From positions 1 through 64,000 of the forward strand of contig JAETSN010000005.1 in assembly GCA_021769625.1 (NCBI GenBank): 64,000 nucleotides of DNA. The letters run 5' to 3'. The translations under genes and the position numbers were made by a program. Shown here piece after piece: positions 1-6,986 of this stretch (its first letter is position 1; every line of letters begins with the position of its first letter). Below the pieces are notes generated by a model. It saw nothing but the letters and a program-made list of their open reading frames with translations, made no database searches and had not been told where the DNA came from. Source of the DNA: [Clostridium] symbiosum (lineage in GTDB: Bacteria; Bacillota; Clostridia; Lachnospirales; Lachnospiraceae).

Positions 1-110
1 TTCAGATTCCATCTCACGATGGACACCCTTGCTGTTCAGCTATACACTTCCTCGTTGCCTAGGCGTGTTCGGGACTTTCACCCGTTAGAGCGCGCCCATG
101 GCGCGCAAAC
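1..110 (-). mobile_element. Group II intron, 5' end (domain I start), runs off the left edge
   Basis: Read on the minus strand from about 110 leftward, the sequence has the look of the 5' part of a bacterial group II intron. There is a short GC-rich hairpin (GCGCGCC, loop, GGCGCGC), then GGGTGAAAGTCCC, then AAGGGTGTCC and a CATC/GATG-type stem ending GGAATCTGAA. These blocks recur in domain I of introns that carry an LtrA-type reverse transcriptase. The start reads GTTTGCG rather than the usual GTGYG, so the exact 5' boundary is uncertain. The intron body and any maturase lie outside the window. It starts directly after the T-run of the yjjI terminator, a placement known for group IIC introns. 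The class is not established here. Confidence 0.6.
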
Positions 111-111
111 T

Positions 112-141
112 AAAAATGATGGTCCTGTTCTCAGGACCATC
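112..141 (-). terminator. Intrinsic terminator of yjjI
   Basis: A perfect 10-bp stem (GATGGTCCTG / CAGGACCATC, loop of 4) lies 37 bases past the yjjI stop. On the minus strand it is followed by TTTTTAG. The intron-like sequence starts immediately after this T-run. Confidence 0.8.
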
Positions 142-177
142 ACTTTAATAAGATCTGTTTTTTCACCAGAATATGGA

Positions 178-1722
178 TTACCGTATCTTCCGCTCCTCGA
201 TCTTGCAGTTATCCGCCGCACCCATGCCGAGCGCCGTGGTATCCTGCAGTACGGCAACGCCGCTTCTGAGTTTCTCGATCTCCGAACGTTTTACCAGATA
301 ACCGGTAATACGGATCACATCGCTGTCAGCCGCGTAGAAGGAGAGATAGCGCAGATCCTCCTTAAACGAACCTTTGATGATATCCAGCAGAAACTCCGGA
401 TTTTTATGTACAGTCATATCGATCGGGAAGATATCGCCCGTCCCGGAGGGGAAATATTTATGGAATAAGCTGCAGTGTTTCAAGTGATCAAACAGCTCCT
501 CCGGCTCTTCCCCGATCGGAATCCTTGTCCCCGGACTTACATCCTTATCATCGGAAATGCCTACCTGCGCATGCAGCAGGAAATGTCCGCCTGTCACAGA
601 ACAATAAGGATTTACATGCTGCTCATTGAAATCACTGATCTGTTCCATGATCGCAACGCCCAACTCATCCGCCTCTTTGCTGTGACCGTAACGCCCTTCT
701 TTTCCTTCCTTCTCCATCAGGATATTGACGCACTCCGCCAGCCCTACCATGCCGAACATCGCCGTAAATCTGTCCTGAGAGATAAAGCCTTCCTTTGCGA
801 GGAAGTTATTCTGGAAAAAGCCGCTTTCCTCCACTTCAAATTTGATCCGCGCATCCATATAGCGCGCCATGATATCCATCACATAGGGAAGCTGCTTTTC
901 CTGAAAATCTTTCAGGGAATCCGCACGCTTCGCGATATTGGAAAGAATCAGACGGCACAGCGTGTAGGAACCGCCGCCCAGTTTTAAACCGTTATAGCAG
1001 CTCGCGATCACATAATCCTCTCCCAGTTCGGAAGTAAACATCTTATGGTTTGCAAAACTCGGCTTTGCGCTGCGCAGGGAAGTCTTGATCGCCTGCAGGG
1101 CAAAATCATCGTCCGTGATCTCCGCATCGTATTTCAAAGTCAGGTTCGGCACCGCCTGTTCCAGTTCCTCTTCCACTTCCAGGATAAGCCTTCCTGCTTT
1201 CGTCGGCTTCGGCCCGATATTTGCGTGGGAGAAGGAATCCAGCACGGTCCTGTCCACATGGATCAGGAAGAGTCTCAGCAGTTTTTTCGCCGTCTCCTCG
1301 TCCACATCATCGATAAACGGCTCCAGCAGTTCATCCAGCGCACCCACATAAACCGGGAAATTCGTCACGCTGGGCACATGTTTATAGAAGATCAGCAGGC
1401 TGTTCAGCGCCTCAAACAGATCTTTCGGCGGGTCGAGCTGTAAAAACTTTGAACCCTCCCGCATAAATTTTGCATAGTCCGGAATGATGTACCTCGGGCG
1501 CACCGGCGCATGCCCTTCGTTCAGGTCACAGATGCATTTCGTATCGATCGCCGCATTCAACAGCTCATCCAGCCCTTCCGGCAGATCCAGCACCTCCATC
1601 AAAGAATCCGCTTTATTCGCCATCGTGCACACTTTCTGTTCATGTGTCAGAACCGGACTCTTTATTGTTTCAAGAATTTCCGCGCGCGTCTGCTCCACGC
1701 GCTCCATGGTGATTGGTCTCAT
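178..1722 (-). CDS. yjjI: YjjI family glycyl-radical enzyme
   Basis: 514 aa, the usual length of the YjjI family, a compact relative of pyruvate formate-lyase whose reaction is not firmly established. The C-terminal glycyl-radical loop is visible as VIRITGYLVK, with the radical glycine at about residue 474. The segment NPYCSVTGGH around residue 370 is a candidate region for the catalytic cysteine, but I cannot assign it securely. The enzyme needs a radical-SAM activase (YjjW in E. coli, encoded next to yjjI). No such gene is upstream here, where an XRE regulator sits 39 bases away on the same strand. Downstream come a terminator and an intron. The protein is expected in the cytoplasm and to be oxygen-sensitive. 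The family call is strong; the substrate is unknown. Confidence 0.88.
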   Translation of the reverse strand: MRPITMERVEQTRAEILETIKSPVLTHEQKVCTMANKADSLMEVLDLPEGLDELLNAAIDTKCICDLNEGHAPVRPRYIIPDYAKFMREGSKFLQLDPPKDLFEALNSLLIFYKHVPSVTNFPVYVGALDELLEPFIDDVDEETAKKLLRLFLIHVDRTVLDSFSHANIGPKPTKAGRLILEVEEELEQAVPNLTLKYDAEITDDDFALQAIKTSLRSAKPSFANHKMFTSELGEDYVIASCYNGLKLGGGSYTLCRLILSNIAKRADSLKDFQEKQLPYVMDIMARYMDARIKFEVEESGFFQNNFLAKEGFISQDRFTAMFGMVGLAECVNILMEKEGKEGRYGHSKEADELGVAIMEQISDFNEQHVNPYCSVTGGHFLLHAQVGISDDKDVSPGTRIPIGEEPEELFDHLKHCSLFHKYFPSGTGDIFPIDMTVHKNPEFLLDIIKGSFKEDLRYLSFYAADSDVIRITGYLVKRSEIEKLRSGVAVLQDTTALGMGAADNCKIEERKIR

Positions 1723-1761
1723 GTTGATACCCCCTTTTCTTCATATAAAAAACCTTAATAG

Positions 1762-2202
1762 TTACTTTGTACTTTTATCATCTATGATCGGCTGATCCAT
1801 CTCATACAAAAGATCGTTGACATCACGCAATGACAGATTCTGACAAAAGCCAAACAGAATGATACTGTCCCGCTCATATTTCGGATATAGTGGAATATAC
1901 TCTGTTCTCTTAAGCAGTTCCTGCACCTCATCACAGGTCAGCTTCATGCCAAAACAAAGTGCGAGCACCTTATCCCGCGACGGTCTTTTCCCACCTCCGA
2001 AGATCTCGTAACCGTATTTTCGATCCAGCCCTGAATCACAAATAACCTGTCTTTTTTCCAGCCCCTGTTTTTCCAGCATCTGATTCAAATAATCAGAAAG
2101 CGGAACGGGTTCTATCATATCATCTGATGCCTCTTTTATGTAAGCTGACAAATCAGGAGCTTTTCTAAGACACTCCAACAGTTCGCCGGTACCTTTTTTC
2201 AT
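1762..2202 (-). CDS. XRE-like helix-turn-helix regulator
   Basis: 146 aa. The centre (residues about 37-95) reads as a lambda-repressor-like helix-turn-helix, with a segment SDYLNQMLEKQGLEKRQVIC followed by a second recognition-like helix around RPSRDKVLALCFGM. There is no transmembrane segment. It is transcribed away from a Ser/Thr kinase gene, with 58 bases between them, and lies 39 bases upstream of yjjI on the same strand, so it may be cotranscribed with yjjI. Proteins of this shape are often found beside eukaryotic-like kinases in Clostridia. A signalling pair with the kinase is inference. The C-terminal half has no motif I recognise. Confidence 0.6.
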   Translation of the reverse strand: MKKGTGELLECLRKAPDLSAYIKEASDDMIEPVPLSDYLNQMLEKQGLEKRQVICDSGLDRKYGYEIFGGGKRPSRDKVLALCFGMKLTCDEVQELLKRTEYIPLYPKYERDSIILFGFCQNLSLRDVNDLLYEMDQPIIDDKSTK

Positions 2203-2216
2203 TGCAATCCATCTCT

Positions 2217-2245
2217 TTGGTAAGATATAATATGATTATTATAAT
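2217..2245 (+). promoter_or_regulatory. Sigma-A-type promoter for the Ser/Thr kinase gene
   Basis: TTGGTA at 2217-2222 and a perfect TATAAT at 2240-2245 are separated by 17 bases. An AGGAG ribosome binding site follows shortly before the start codon at 2261. The divergent XRE gene starts at 2202, so this short gap must serve both genes. Confidence 0.55.
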
Positions 2246-2260
2246 TCTTACAGGAGAATA

Positions 2261-3418
2261 ATGTCAATGACTGAAAACATCGGTTTAAAATTAAAATATC
2301 TGGAATCACAGCTTGAGATACTCACCGTTCTCGGAACGTCGGATTCCAAACGCGTTTTTCTCTGTAAAGATAAAAGAAACGGAAAAATTGTTGTCAAAAA
2401 ATATGTTTCTCCAACAGTACGCCCCGTCTATGAAAAACTGAAAAGCATTTCCAATATACATATTGCAACCGTATATGAGACTGCTTTCGATGATAAAGAA
2501 GGTATTGTCGTAGAGGAATTTATTAACGGCCATACCCTGAGAGAGTTTACCCGGATATACGGCCTTCCGGACCGGCAAAATCTTTGCCGGATAGTCTGCG
2601 ATATATGTAGCGCTTTGTCACAGACCCACTGTCTGGGCATCATACACAGGGACATCAATCCGGACAATATCATGATCTCCAATGACGGTGTATTGAAGAT
2701 CATCGATTTTGGTATCGCAAGGATGCTGAAAGAAAGAAGCCCTCAGGACACTGCCCTTTTGGGGACAGCAGAATATGCGCCGCCGGAACAGTTCGGCTTT
2801 TCCCAGACAGACATCAGAGCCGATATCTACTCGATCGGCATCGTTATGGGTGAATTGTTGACCGGGGAGCTCCTTCCCCCTGACTCTCTGCGGGAAAAAA
2901 GTCACAGCTTTGGCAGGCTGGGACGTATTATCAGGAAATGTATCAAAATAGACCCAAGACAACGTTTTCAGACAGTGCAGCAACTACAGAGAGCAGTCGC
3001 TACACCGCAGTCTTTACAAGCTTTTACCCAAAACCGCCAAACAAAAAATTCCAGCGGCATAACGATTTCATGGCTTCCGGGCTTCCGAACGGGAAAAACA
3101 TGGAAAAATGTTATCGCAATGTGGGGGTATCTTTTTCTAACACTATGTACCTATATCATGATGACTGATGAAAACTATGCATCTTCGGCAGAAACCTTTC
3201 TGCTGGAACTGCTCGCCGTGTTTCTTTATCTGTGGGTTTCAACATTACTTGCCTTCAATATCGGAAACTGGGACCAAAAAATTTTTCCCTTTTATAAACT
3301 TCCACATTCTTTTATGATCTCTTTCCGCATCGTTCTCTGGTTCATTCTATTTTATGCGGGAGCCTCGTTGGAAAGCTATGTAAAATATACAATGATGGGA
3401 CTGACCCCAAACAACTGA
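2261..3418 (+). CDS. Membrane-anchored Hanks-type Ser/Thr protein kinase without PASTA domains
   Basis: 385 aa. The kinase domain covers about residues 15-255, with catalytic loop HRDINPDN (129-136), DFG (149-151) and activation-segment end GTAEYAPPEQ (168-177). The catalytic residues are present, so the kinase is predicted active. The phosphate-binding loop is weak: GTSDSKRVF stands where GxGxFGxV is expected. The likely ATP lysine is in VVKKY near residue 46. About three hydrophobic segments fill residues 278-380, so the kinase domain faces the cytoplasm and is tethered at its C-terminus. It lacks the extracellular PASTA repeats of PrkC/PknB, so it is not the usual cell-wall-sensing kinase. 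AGGAG precedes the start; an in-frame ATG two codons later is an alternative. Confidence 0.85.
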   Translation: MSMTENIGLKLKYLESQLEILTVLGTSDSKRVFLCKDKRNGKIVVKKYVSPTVRPVYEKLKSISNIHIATVYETAFDDKEGIVVEEFINGHTLREFTRIYGLPDRQNLCRIVCDICSALSQTHCLGIIHRDINPDNIMISNDGVLKIIDFGIARMLKERSPQDTALLGTAEYAPPEQFGFSQTDIRADIYSIGIVMGELLTGELLPPDSLREKSHSFGRLGRIIRKCIKIDPRQRFQTVQQLQRAVATPQSLQAFTQNRQTKNSSGITISWLPGFRTGKTWKNVIAMWGYLFLTLCTYIMMTDENYASSAETFLLELLAVFLYLWVSTLLAFNIGNWDQKIFPFYKLPHSFMISFRIVLWFILFYAGASLESYVKYTMMGLTPNN

Positions 3419-3514
3419 CACAATACATCCTGACAAGGCAATACGAAATTATCATCTCTTCATCATCATATCTCAAAAATATCTTCCTTTGTCTGCTGAC
3501 AGCAGACCAAACAG

Positions 3515-3554
3515 AAAATGACTTTGTTTATACTGGTATGAACAAAGTCATTTT
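3515..3554. terminator. Bidirectional terminator between convergent kinase and XRE genes
   Basis: A perfect 14-bp stem (AAAATGACTTTGTT with AACAAAGTCATTTT) surrounds a 12-base loop. It has T-runs on both strands, overlaps the stop codon of the XRE gene at 3548, and lies about 100 bases after the kinase gene. Confidence 0.8.
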
Positions 3555-3877
3555 TGATCGGAACCTTTCACGATAGACTGGATGACAGACAGGATCATCT
3601 CTCGCTCCTGCTTTGTGGCGGTATTCCAAAGTGAGATCAACTGTTTATCCTGAACGGTATCCGTCGGCACAATAGAATCCTGCAGCAAAAAATCGATCGT
3701 TACATGAAAGCATTCTGCCAGAAGCGCCAGTTTTTCCAATGTGACAGACCGCTCCCCGCGCTCGATGAGTCCTATATATGTGGTGGAAACATTAACGGAT
3801 TCGGCAACCTGCTCCTGCGTCATCCCACACTGAATACGCTCTTCCCGCAGCCGTTTTCCCAATGCAATACGATCCAT
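3548..3877 (-). CDS. XRE family transcriptional regulator
   Basis: 109 aa. The N-terminal 65 residues form a textbook Cro/CI helix-turn-helix: LGKRLREERIQCGMTQEQVA, then STTYIGLIERGERSVTLEKL. A short C-terminal helix region follows. It is probably a cytoplasmic dimeric repressor. It is divergent from the small membrane protein gene at 4062. Between them lie two 11-bp inverted copies of AACTATTAGTT (3940-3950 and 3962-3972), the second overlapping the -35 element of the plus-strand promoter. Repression of that promoter is a reasonable inference. It could belong to a stress-response circuit with the lipoprotein gene. Confidence 0.8.
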   Translation of the reverse strand: MDRIALGKRLREERIQCGMTQEQVAESVNVSTTYIGLIERGERSVTLEKLALLAECFHVTIDFLLQDSIVPTDTVQDKQLISLWNTATKQEREMILSVIQSIVKGSDQK

Positions 3878-3939
3878 GAAAACTCCAATCTATGATGCGT
3901 TTTCTTTTATTGTACCTATTGGACGGAAAAGATATAACA

Positions 3940-3999
3940 AACTATTAGTTTTAATAAAAATAACTAATAGTTGCTATAAAAAGAGAACAATAGTATAAT
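3940..3999 (+). promoter_or_regulatory. Promoter with an overlapping inverted-repeat operator
   Basis: TTGCTA at 3971-3976 and TATAAT at 3994-3999 are 17 bases apart. AACTATTAGTT (3940-3950) and its inverse AACTAATAGTT (3962-3972) lie just upstream, and the second overlaps the -35. This is a likely site for the neighbouring XRE regulator and would control the genes at 4062 and 4457. Confidence 0.6.
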
Positions 4000-4061
4000 T
4001 GTACTGATACCAAAGTAACTGCAAAATAAAATTTTAAAAAAACAAGGGAGGAAAATCCAAA

Positions 4062-4418
4062 ATGAAAACAGCACGTCTGGTAATCGGTATTATCTCTATG
4101 GTCTTATTTGTTATTATTTCCCTGCAATCTTGCGCGGCAGGAATCGGAAATGCTCTGGCTGATAACGGAGAGATCAGCGGAAGCGCAGGTTTTTTTCTTG
4201 CTCTATGTATGATGATCGCTGGTATCATCGGCGTTTCTGCAAGAAGATCAAAAACGGGAAGTATTGTAGCGGGTGTTTTTTATTTTTTCGGTGGTCTGGT
4301 CGGCATCGCTAATGCAGGGTCCTACAGTGATCTGATCATCTGGTCTGTACTTTCTTTTATTTTCGGAACCGTGTTCATTCTTACCGGGGTAAAACAAAAA
4401 GATAAAAAACTGGATTAA
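4062..4418 (+). CDS. Small four-helix membrane protein of unknown function
   Basis: 118 aa with about four hydrophobic segments (residues 5-30, 42-60, 68-85 and 90-110), short loops and a lysine-rich end. LQSCAAG in the first segment resembles a lipobox, but it sits inside a helix with no charged N-terminus beyond KTAR, so a polytopic protein is more likely. A strong AGGGAGG site precedes the start. The gene lies 38 bases before the lipoprotein gene and probably shares its promoter. Similar small proteins of Firmicutes have no known role. Confidence 0.7.
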   Translation: MKTARLVIGIISMVLFVIISLQSCAAGIGNALADNGEISGSAGFFLALCMMIAGIIGVSARRSKTGSIVAGVFYFFGGLVGIANAGSYSDLIIWSVLSFIFGTVFILTGVKQKDKKLD

Positions 4419-4456
4419 TTTTTAAAAGTAGTTTTACATAATGGAGGATATAAATA

Positions 4457-5413
4457 ATGAGAAAATTAAAAGGATTGTTCATACTCGGAATAATTGCAAT
4501 ATTATTAATGGCATGCGGCACAAATTCATCTGATGATAAAGGAAAAGATGTTGAAACAACAGCCCGATCACAAGAAAGCCAGCCTGAACAAAATACAGAA
4601 ATTTTGTCTGAAGAAAACGACAGTACCGAAAAAAACGACAGCACCAAAGAAAACGACATATCTTTTGAAGAGGTGACCGTTGCCGACAATAATGAATGTA
4701 CCATTAAAATCACAGGAATAGAGCCTGATAATCTATGGGGGTATACTTTAAAAGTATATCTGGAAAATAAATCGACCGACAAGACATATATGTATTCTGT
4801 AACAAATGCGTCTATCAATGGTGTAGAATGCGATCCCTTTTTTGCAACAGAAGTTGCCGCTGGAAAAAAATCCAATAATGAGATCAGTTTTCCCACCGCA
4901 GCGCTGGAGGAAAATGGTATTACAGATTTCACCGATATTGAGCTCTCTTTTAAAGTGTACGATTCAAACGACTGGATGGCAGACGCAGTTGCCGAAGAAA
5001 CGATCCATATTTATCCTTTGGGGGAAGAAAATGCTGAAATCTTTGAGCGCCAGGCACAGTCCACAGACAATACGCTTTTTGATAACGAATATGTCACGGT
5101 CATTGTTACAGGGTATGAAGAAGACGCTATCTGGGGTTATACCGCCAATTTGTATTTAGTCAACAAAACGGACGTAAACATCATGTTCAGTGTGGATGAA
5201 TCCTCAATAAACGGATATATGATCGATCCGTTTTATGCCCAATCCGTAGCGGCGGGAAAATCGGCATCTGGTTCGATCTCCTGGTCCGGCACAGCCCTTG
5301 AAGAAAACGGTATCACGGATGTCACTCAGATAGAAATGAATTTCCGGGCTTATGATTCGGATAACTGGACCGGTGAAGATTTTGTAAATGAACATATTAT
5401 ACTAAATCCGTAA
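4457..5413 (+). CDS. Lipoprotein with two tandem copies of a beta-rich domain
   Basis: 318 aa. A signal peptide ends in lipobox LLMACG (Cys about residue 21), so the protein should be lipid-anchored outside the membrane. An acidic, Ser/Glu/Asn-rich linker (about 25-70) with a repeated NDSTKEND-like pattern leads to two homologous domains, roughly 80-190 and 205-318. Both contain a WGYT motif, then a SING motif, then AAGK, then ALEENGITD and a YDS-D/N-W segment near the end, so the gene arose by internal duplication. The domain is not one I can name with a function. Its position after a promoter with XRE-type operator sites suggests regulated expression. Confidence 0.8.
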   Translation: MRKLKGLFILGIIAILLMACGTNSSDDKGKDVETTARSQESQPEQNTEILSEENDSTEKNDSTKENDISFEEVTVADNNECTIKITGIEPDNLWGYTLKVYLENKSTDKTYMYSVTNASINGVECDPFFATEVAAGKKSNNEISFPTAALEENGITDFTDIELSFKVYDSNDWMADAVAEETIHIYPLGEENAEIFERQAQSTDNTLFDNEYVTVIVTGYEEDAIWGYTANLYLVNKTDVNIMFSVDESSINGYMIDPFYAQSVAAGKSASGSISWSGTALEENGITDVTQIEMNFRAYDSDNWTGEDFVNEHIILNP

Positions 5414-5472
5414 TAGAAACAAGATATCCGGGAGATTACATATGCGTTATACAATAGAACAAACTTGACAAT

Positions 5473-5616
5473 ATGGAAGCCCCTTTATTTGAAAATGCTG
5501 TGGCGGATCTGCTCTTCCATAATGGATACAGGGATGCCAAAGCTGTTCAGGAAGCCGGGTTAGGCGCTGATTTTTGCCATTGTGACGCAAAATACCTCTT
5601 TTTCCGTCACAATTGA
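5473..5616 (+). pseudogene. Short ORF, probable gene remnant
   Basis: A 47-codon ORF starting ATGGAAGCCCC has protein-like composition (ADLLFHNGYRDAKAVQEAGL) but no matching ribosome binding site and no recognisable family. A second short start with a plausible site (ATGCGTTAT at 5441) hits a stop after eight codons. Both suggest a decayed gene between the lipoprotein and YkgJ genes. A hairpin with 9-bp arms (5579-5587 and 5605-5613) overlaps the end of the ORF. The stretch 5617-5810 shows no clear gene. Confidence 0.35.
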
Positions 5617-5810
5617 CTTTTGCCTATCATATCATATACTATATATAATCATCTGCCATGTTGTAGAAGGATGTGCTGAAACGTCATTGGTGTCTATGCT
5701 AATGGCGTTTTCTGTTGCACTCTCAAGTTTTCTGTCATTATATTGATCTATTCCCTCCCATTCACTCCGGCAAGTGTATCGATGCAAATATTATAATCCG
5801 CCGGGAAGAG

Positions 5811-5993
5811 TTATGTCAGCATCAGACCCCGCCTGTTCAAAAGAAAGTCTGCTATATTCATATGAACGATCCCATCACGGCTCAAATCTATTTTATCCAG
5901 AGACATTACATATTTGAGTGATGCGTCTGCAATTGGCTTATAAGCACCAAATTCACGCTGAATCGTTTCCTCGCCTGCCAAAAGATAGACCAC
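5811..5993 (-). pseudogene. 60-codon ORF, probable 3' fragment of a lost gene
   Basis: It reads like a real protein end (GAYKPIADASLKYVMSLDKI, then SRDGIVHMNIADFLLNRR) but has only a GTG start and no convincing ribosome binding site. It follows the YkgJ stop codon in the same reading frame with nine bases between, so a fusion junction or a deletion remnant is possible. I do not recognise the family. Confidence 0.35.
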
Positions 5994-6002
5994 CTGAAGT
6001 TT

Positions 6003-6698
6003 TTACTTTTTTATACTCCCCATCCTCTCCTCAAACTCCTCATAAAAATCCCTCTCCTCCCCATAAGGTTTCCGATAAAACAGCTCCAGCATGGCAAGAT
6101 TGCGCTTTTTCACTTTCTCATCCTCCCCCGCATCCAGCAACGCCTGCATCTCCTCCTGAAAATCCCTGCAGAAGTAATGCCACTTCGTGATAAACTCCTC
6201 ATTCTTCTTCAGGTTTGGGATCTCCAGCCACTTCTCGATCTTCACTTTCGTCCCGTTCATCCTCGGACAGGAATCCTTTACGATAAAGTATTGAAATCCC
6301 TTCACTTCCCGCACGCCGTCCTTCGTCTTAACCTGCCGGACCTCATAATTTCTCCCGAGCGGAAACAGCCTGCAGAGCCCCGGCCGGAACGCATGGATAC
6401 TGCATCTGCCCTCATCGTTTAAAAAACCGCAGACCTCCTTGTCTCCATAGACCTTCGTCCCTTTTGCCATCTTCAGGTTCGGCATCACCATGCCGTCTGT
6501 CATATAAAGTTCTATCTTATCTTCCATCAGCTCGTCAAAACTCTTCCCGAGATTCCTCGTTAACTCACAGATATCAAAGGGAGTCAGTATAACCGACTCC
6601 CCCATCTCCTGACAACAGTAAGAACAGCCCTGACAGCCGTTGCAACCGATTTTTGCCATATCTTTGGCAGTATATAATCTGTCTGGTACCATGATCAC
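6003..6698 (-). CDS. YkgJ family cysteine-cluster protein (zinc/iron-chelating)
   Basis: 231 aa. The defining N-terminal cluster is present, CNGCQGCSYCC (about residues 19-29), followed by ILTPFDICELTRNLG, the usual YkgJ context. Further cysteines occur in CGFLNDEGRCSIHAFRPGLC (about 90-110), matching the second half of the metal site. The family is annotated as Fe-S or zinc binding and often labelled an Fe-S oxidoreductase, but its biochemical role is poorly known. It is soluble, with no signal peptide. Upstream on its strand lies the structured repeat copy at 6733-6977, which separates it from the GH13 gene. Confidence 0.85.
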   Translation of the reverse strand: MIMVPDRLYTAKDMAKIGCNGCQGCSYCCQEMGESVILTPFDICELTRNLGKSFDELMEDKIELYMTDGMVMPNLKMAKGTKVYGDKEVCGFLNDEGRCSIHAFRPGLCRLFPLGRNYEVRQVKTKDGVREVKGFQYFIVKDSCPRMNGTKVKIEKWLEIPNLKKNEEFITKWHYFCRDFQEEMQALLDAGEDEKVKKRNLAMLELFYRKPYGEERDFYEEFEERMGSIKK

Positions 6699-6732
6699 CT
6701 CTGCAGCCTCAAGCCCGTAAACCGTTCATCCG

Positions 6733-6977
6733 CCAATGTCATTTAATTAACACCTTAGTCAGCTGGCAAGAACATAAAATACTTAAGGAGCCCTTTGAAA
6801 AACGCCGGCACATTAGCCAATGTGAAATTTAAAGAACAACTTTCACATGGTATTTCACGAGCTTAGTGTCCGCTGCGCTCTTTCACAGGCTCTTGAAAAA
6901 CAGAGCCGGCGAGAGCGTGGCGACGAAGTATTTTATGTTCTTGCCAGCGTCCGGCACCATTAACTAAATGATATTGG
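6733..6977 (+). repeat. Structured repeat family 1, copy A (MITE-like, with terminal inverted repeats)
   Basis: The 18-base ends CCAATGTCATTTAATTAA and TTAACTAAATGATATTGG are inverted (16 of 18 match) and are flanked by the direct repeat TTCATCCG (6725-6732, 6978-6985). Inside is a perfect 23-bp stem (6762-6784 with 6926-6948). The enclosed core has AAGGAGCCC, CGCCGGCAC, a TGTGAAA/TTTCACA hairpin, GAGCTTAGTGTCCG, a GGCTC/GAGCC hairpin and GAGCGTGGCGACG. There is no ORF. The same core blocks recur near 30.5, 46.5 and 50.0 kb. Confidence 0.85.
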
Positions 6978-6986
6978 TTCATCCGC

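Noticed and set aside
19..468. Plus-strand ORF across the left edge
   Set aside because: It spans the intron start, the terminator and antisense yjjI; no coding signal.
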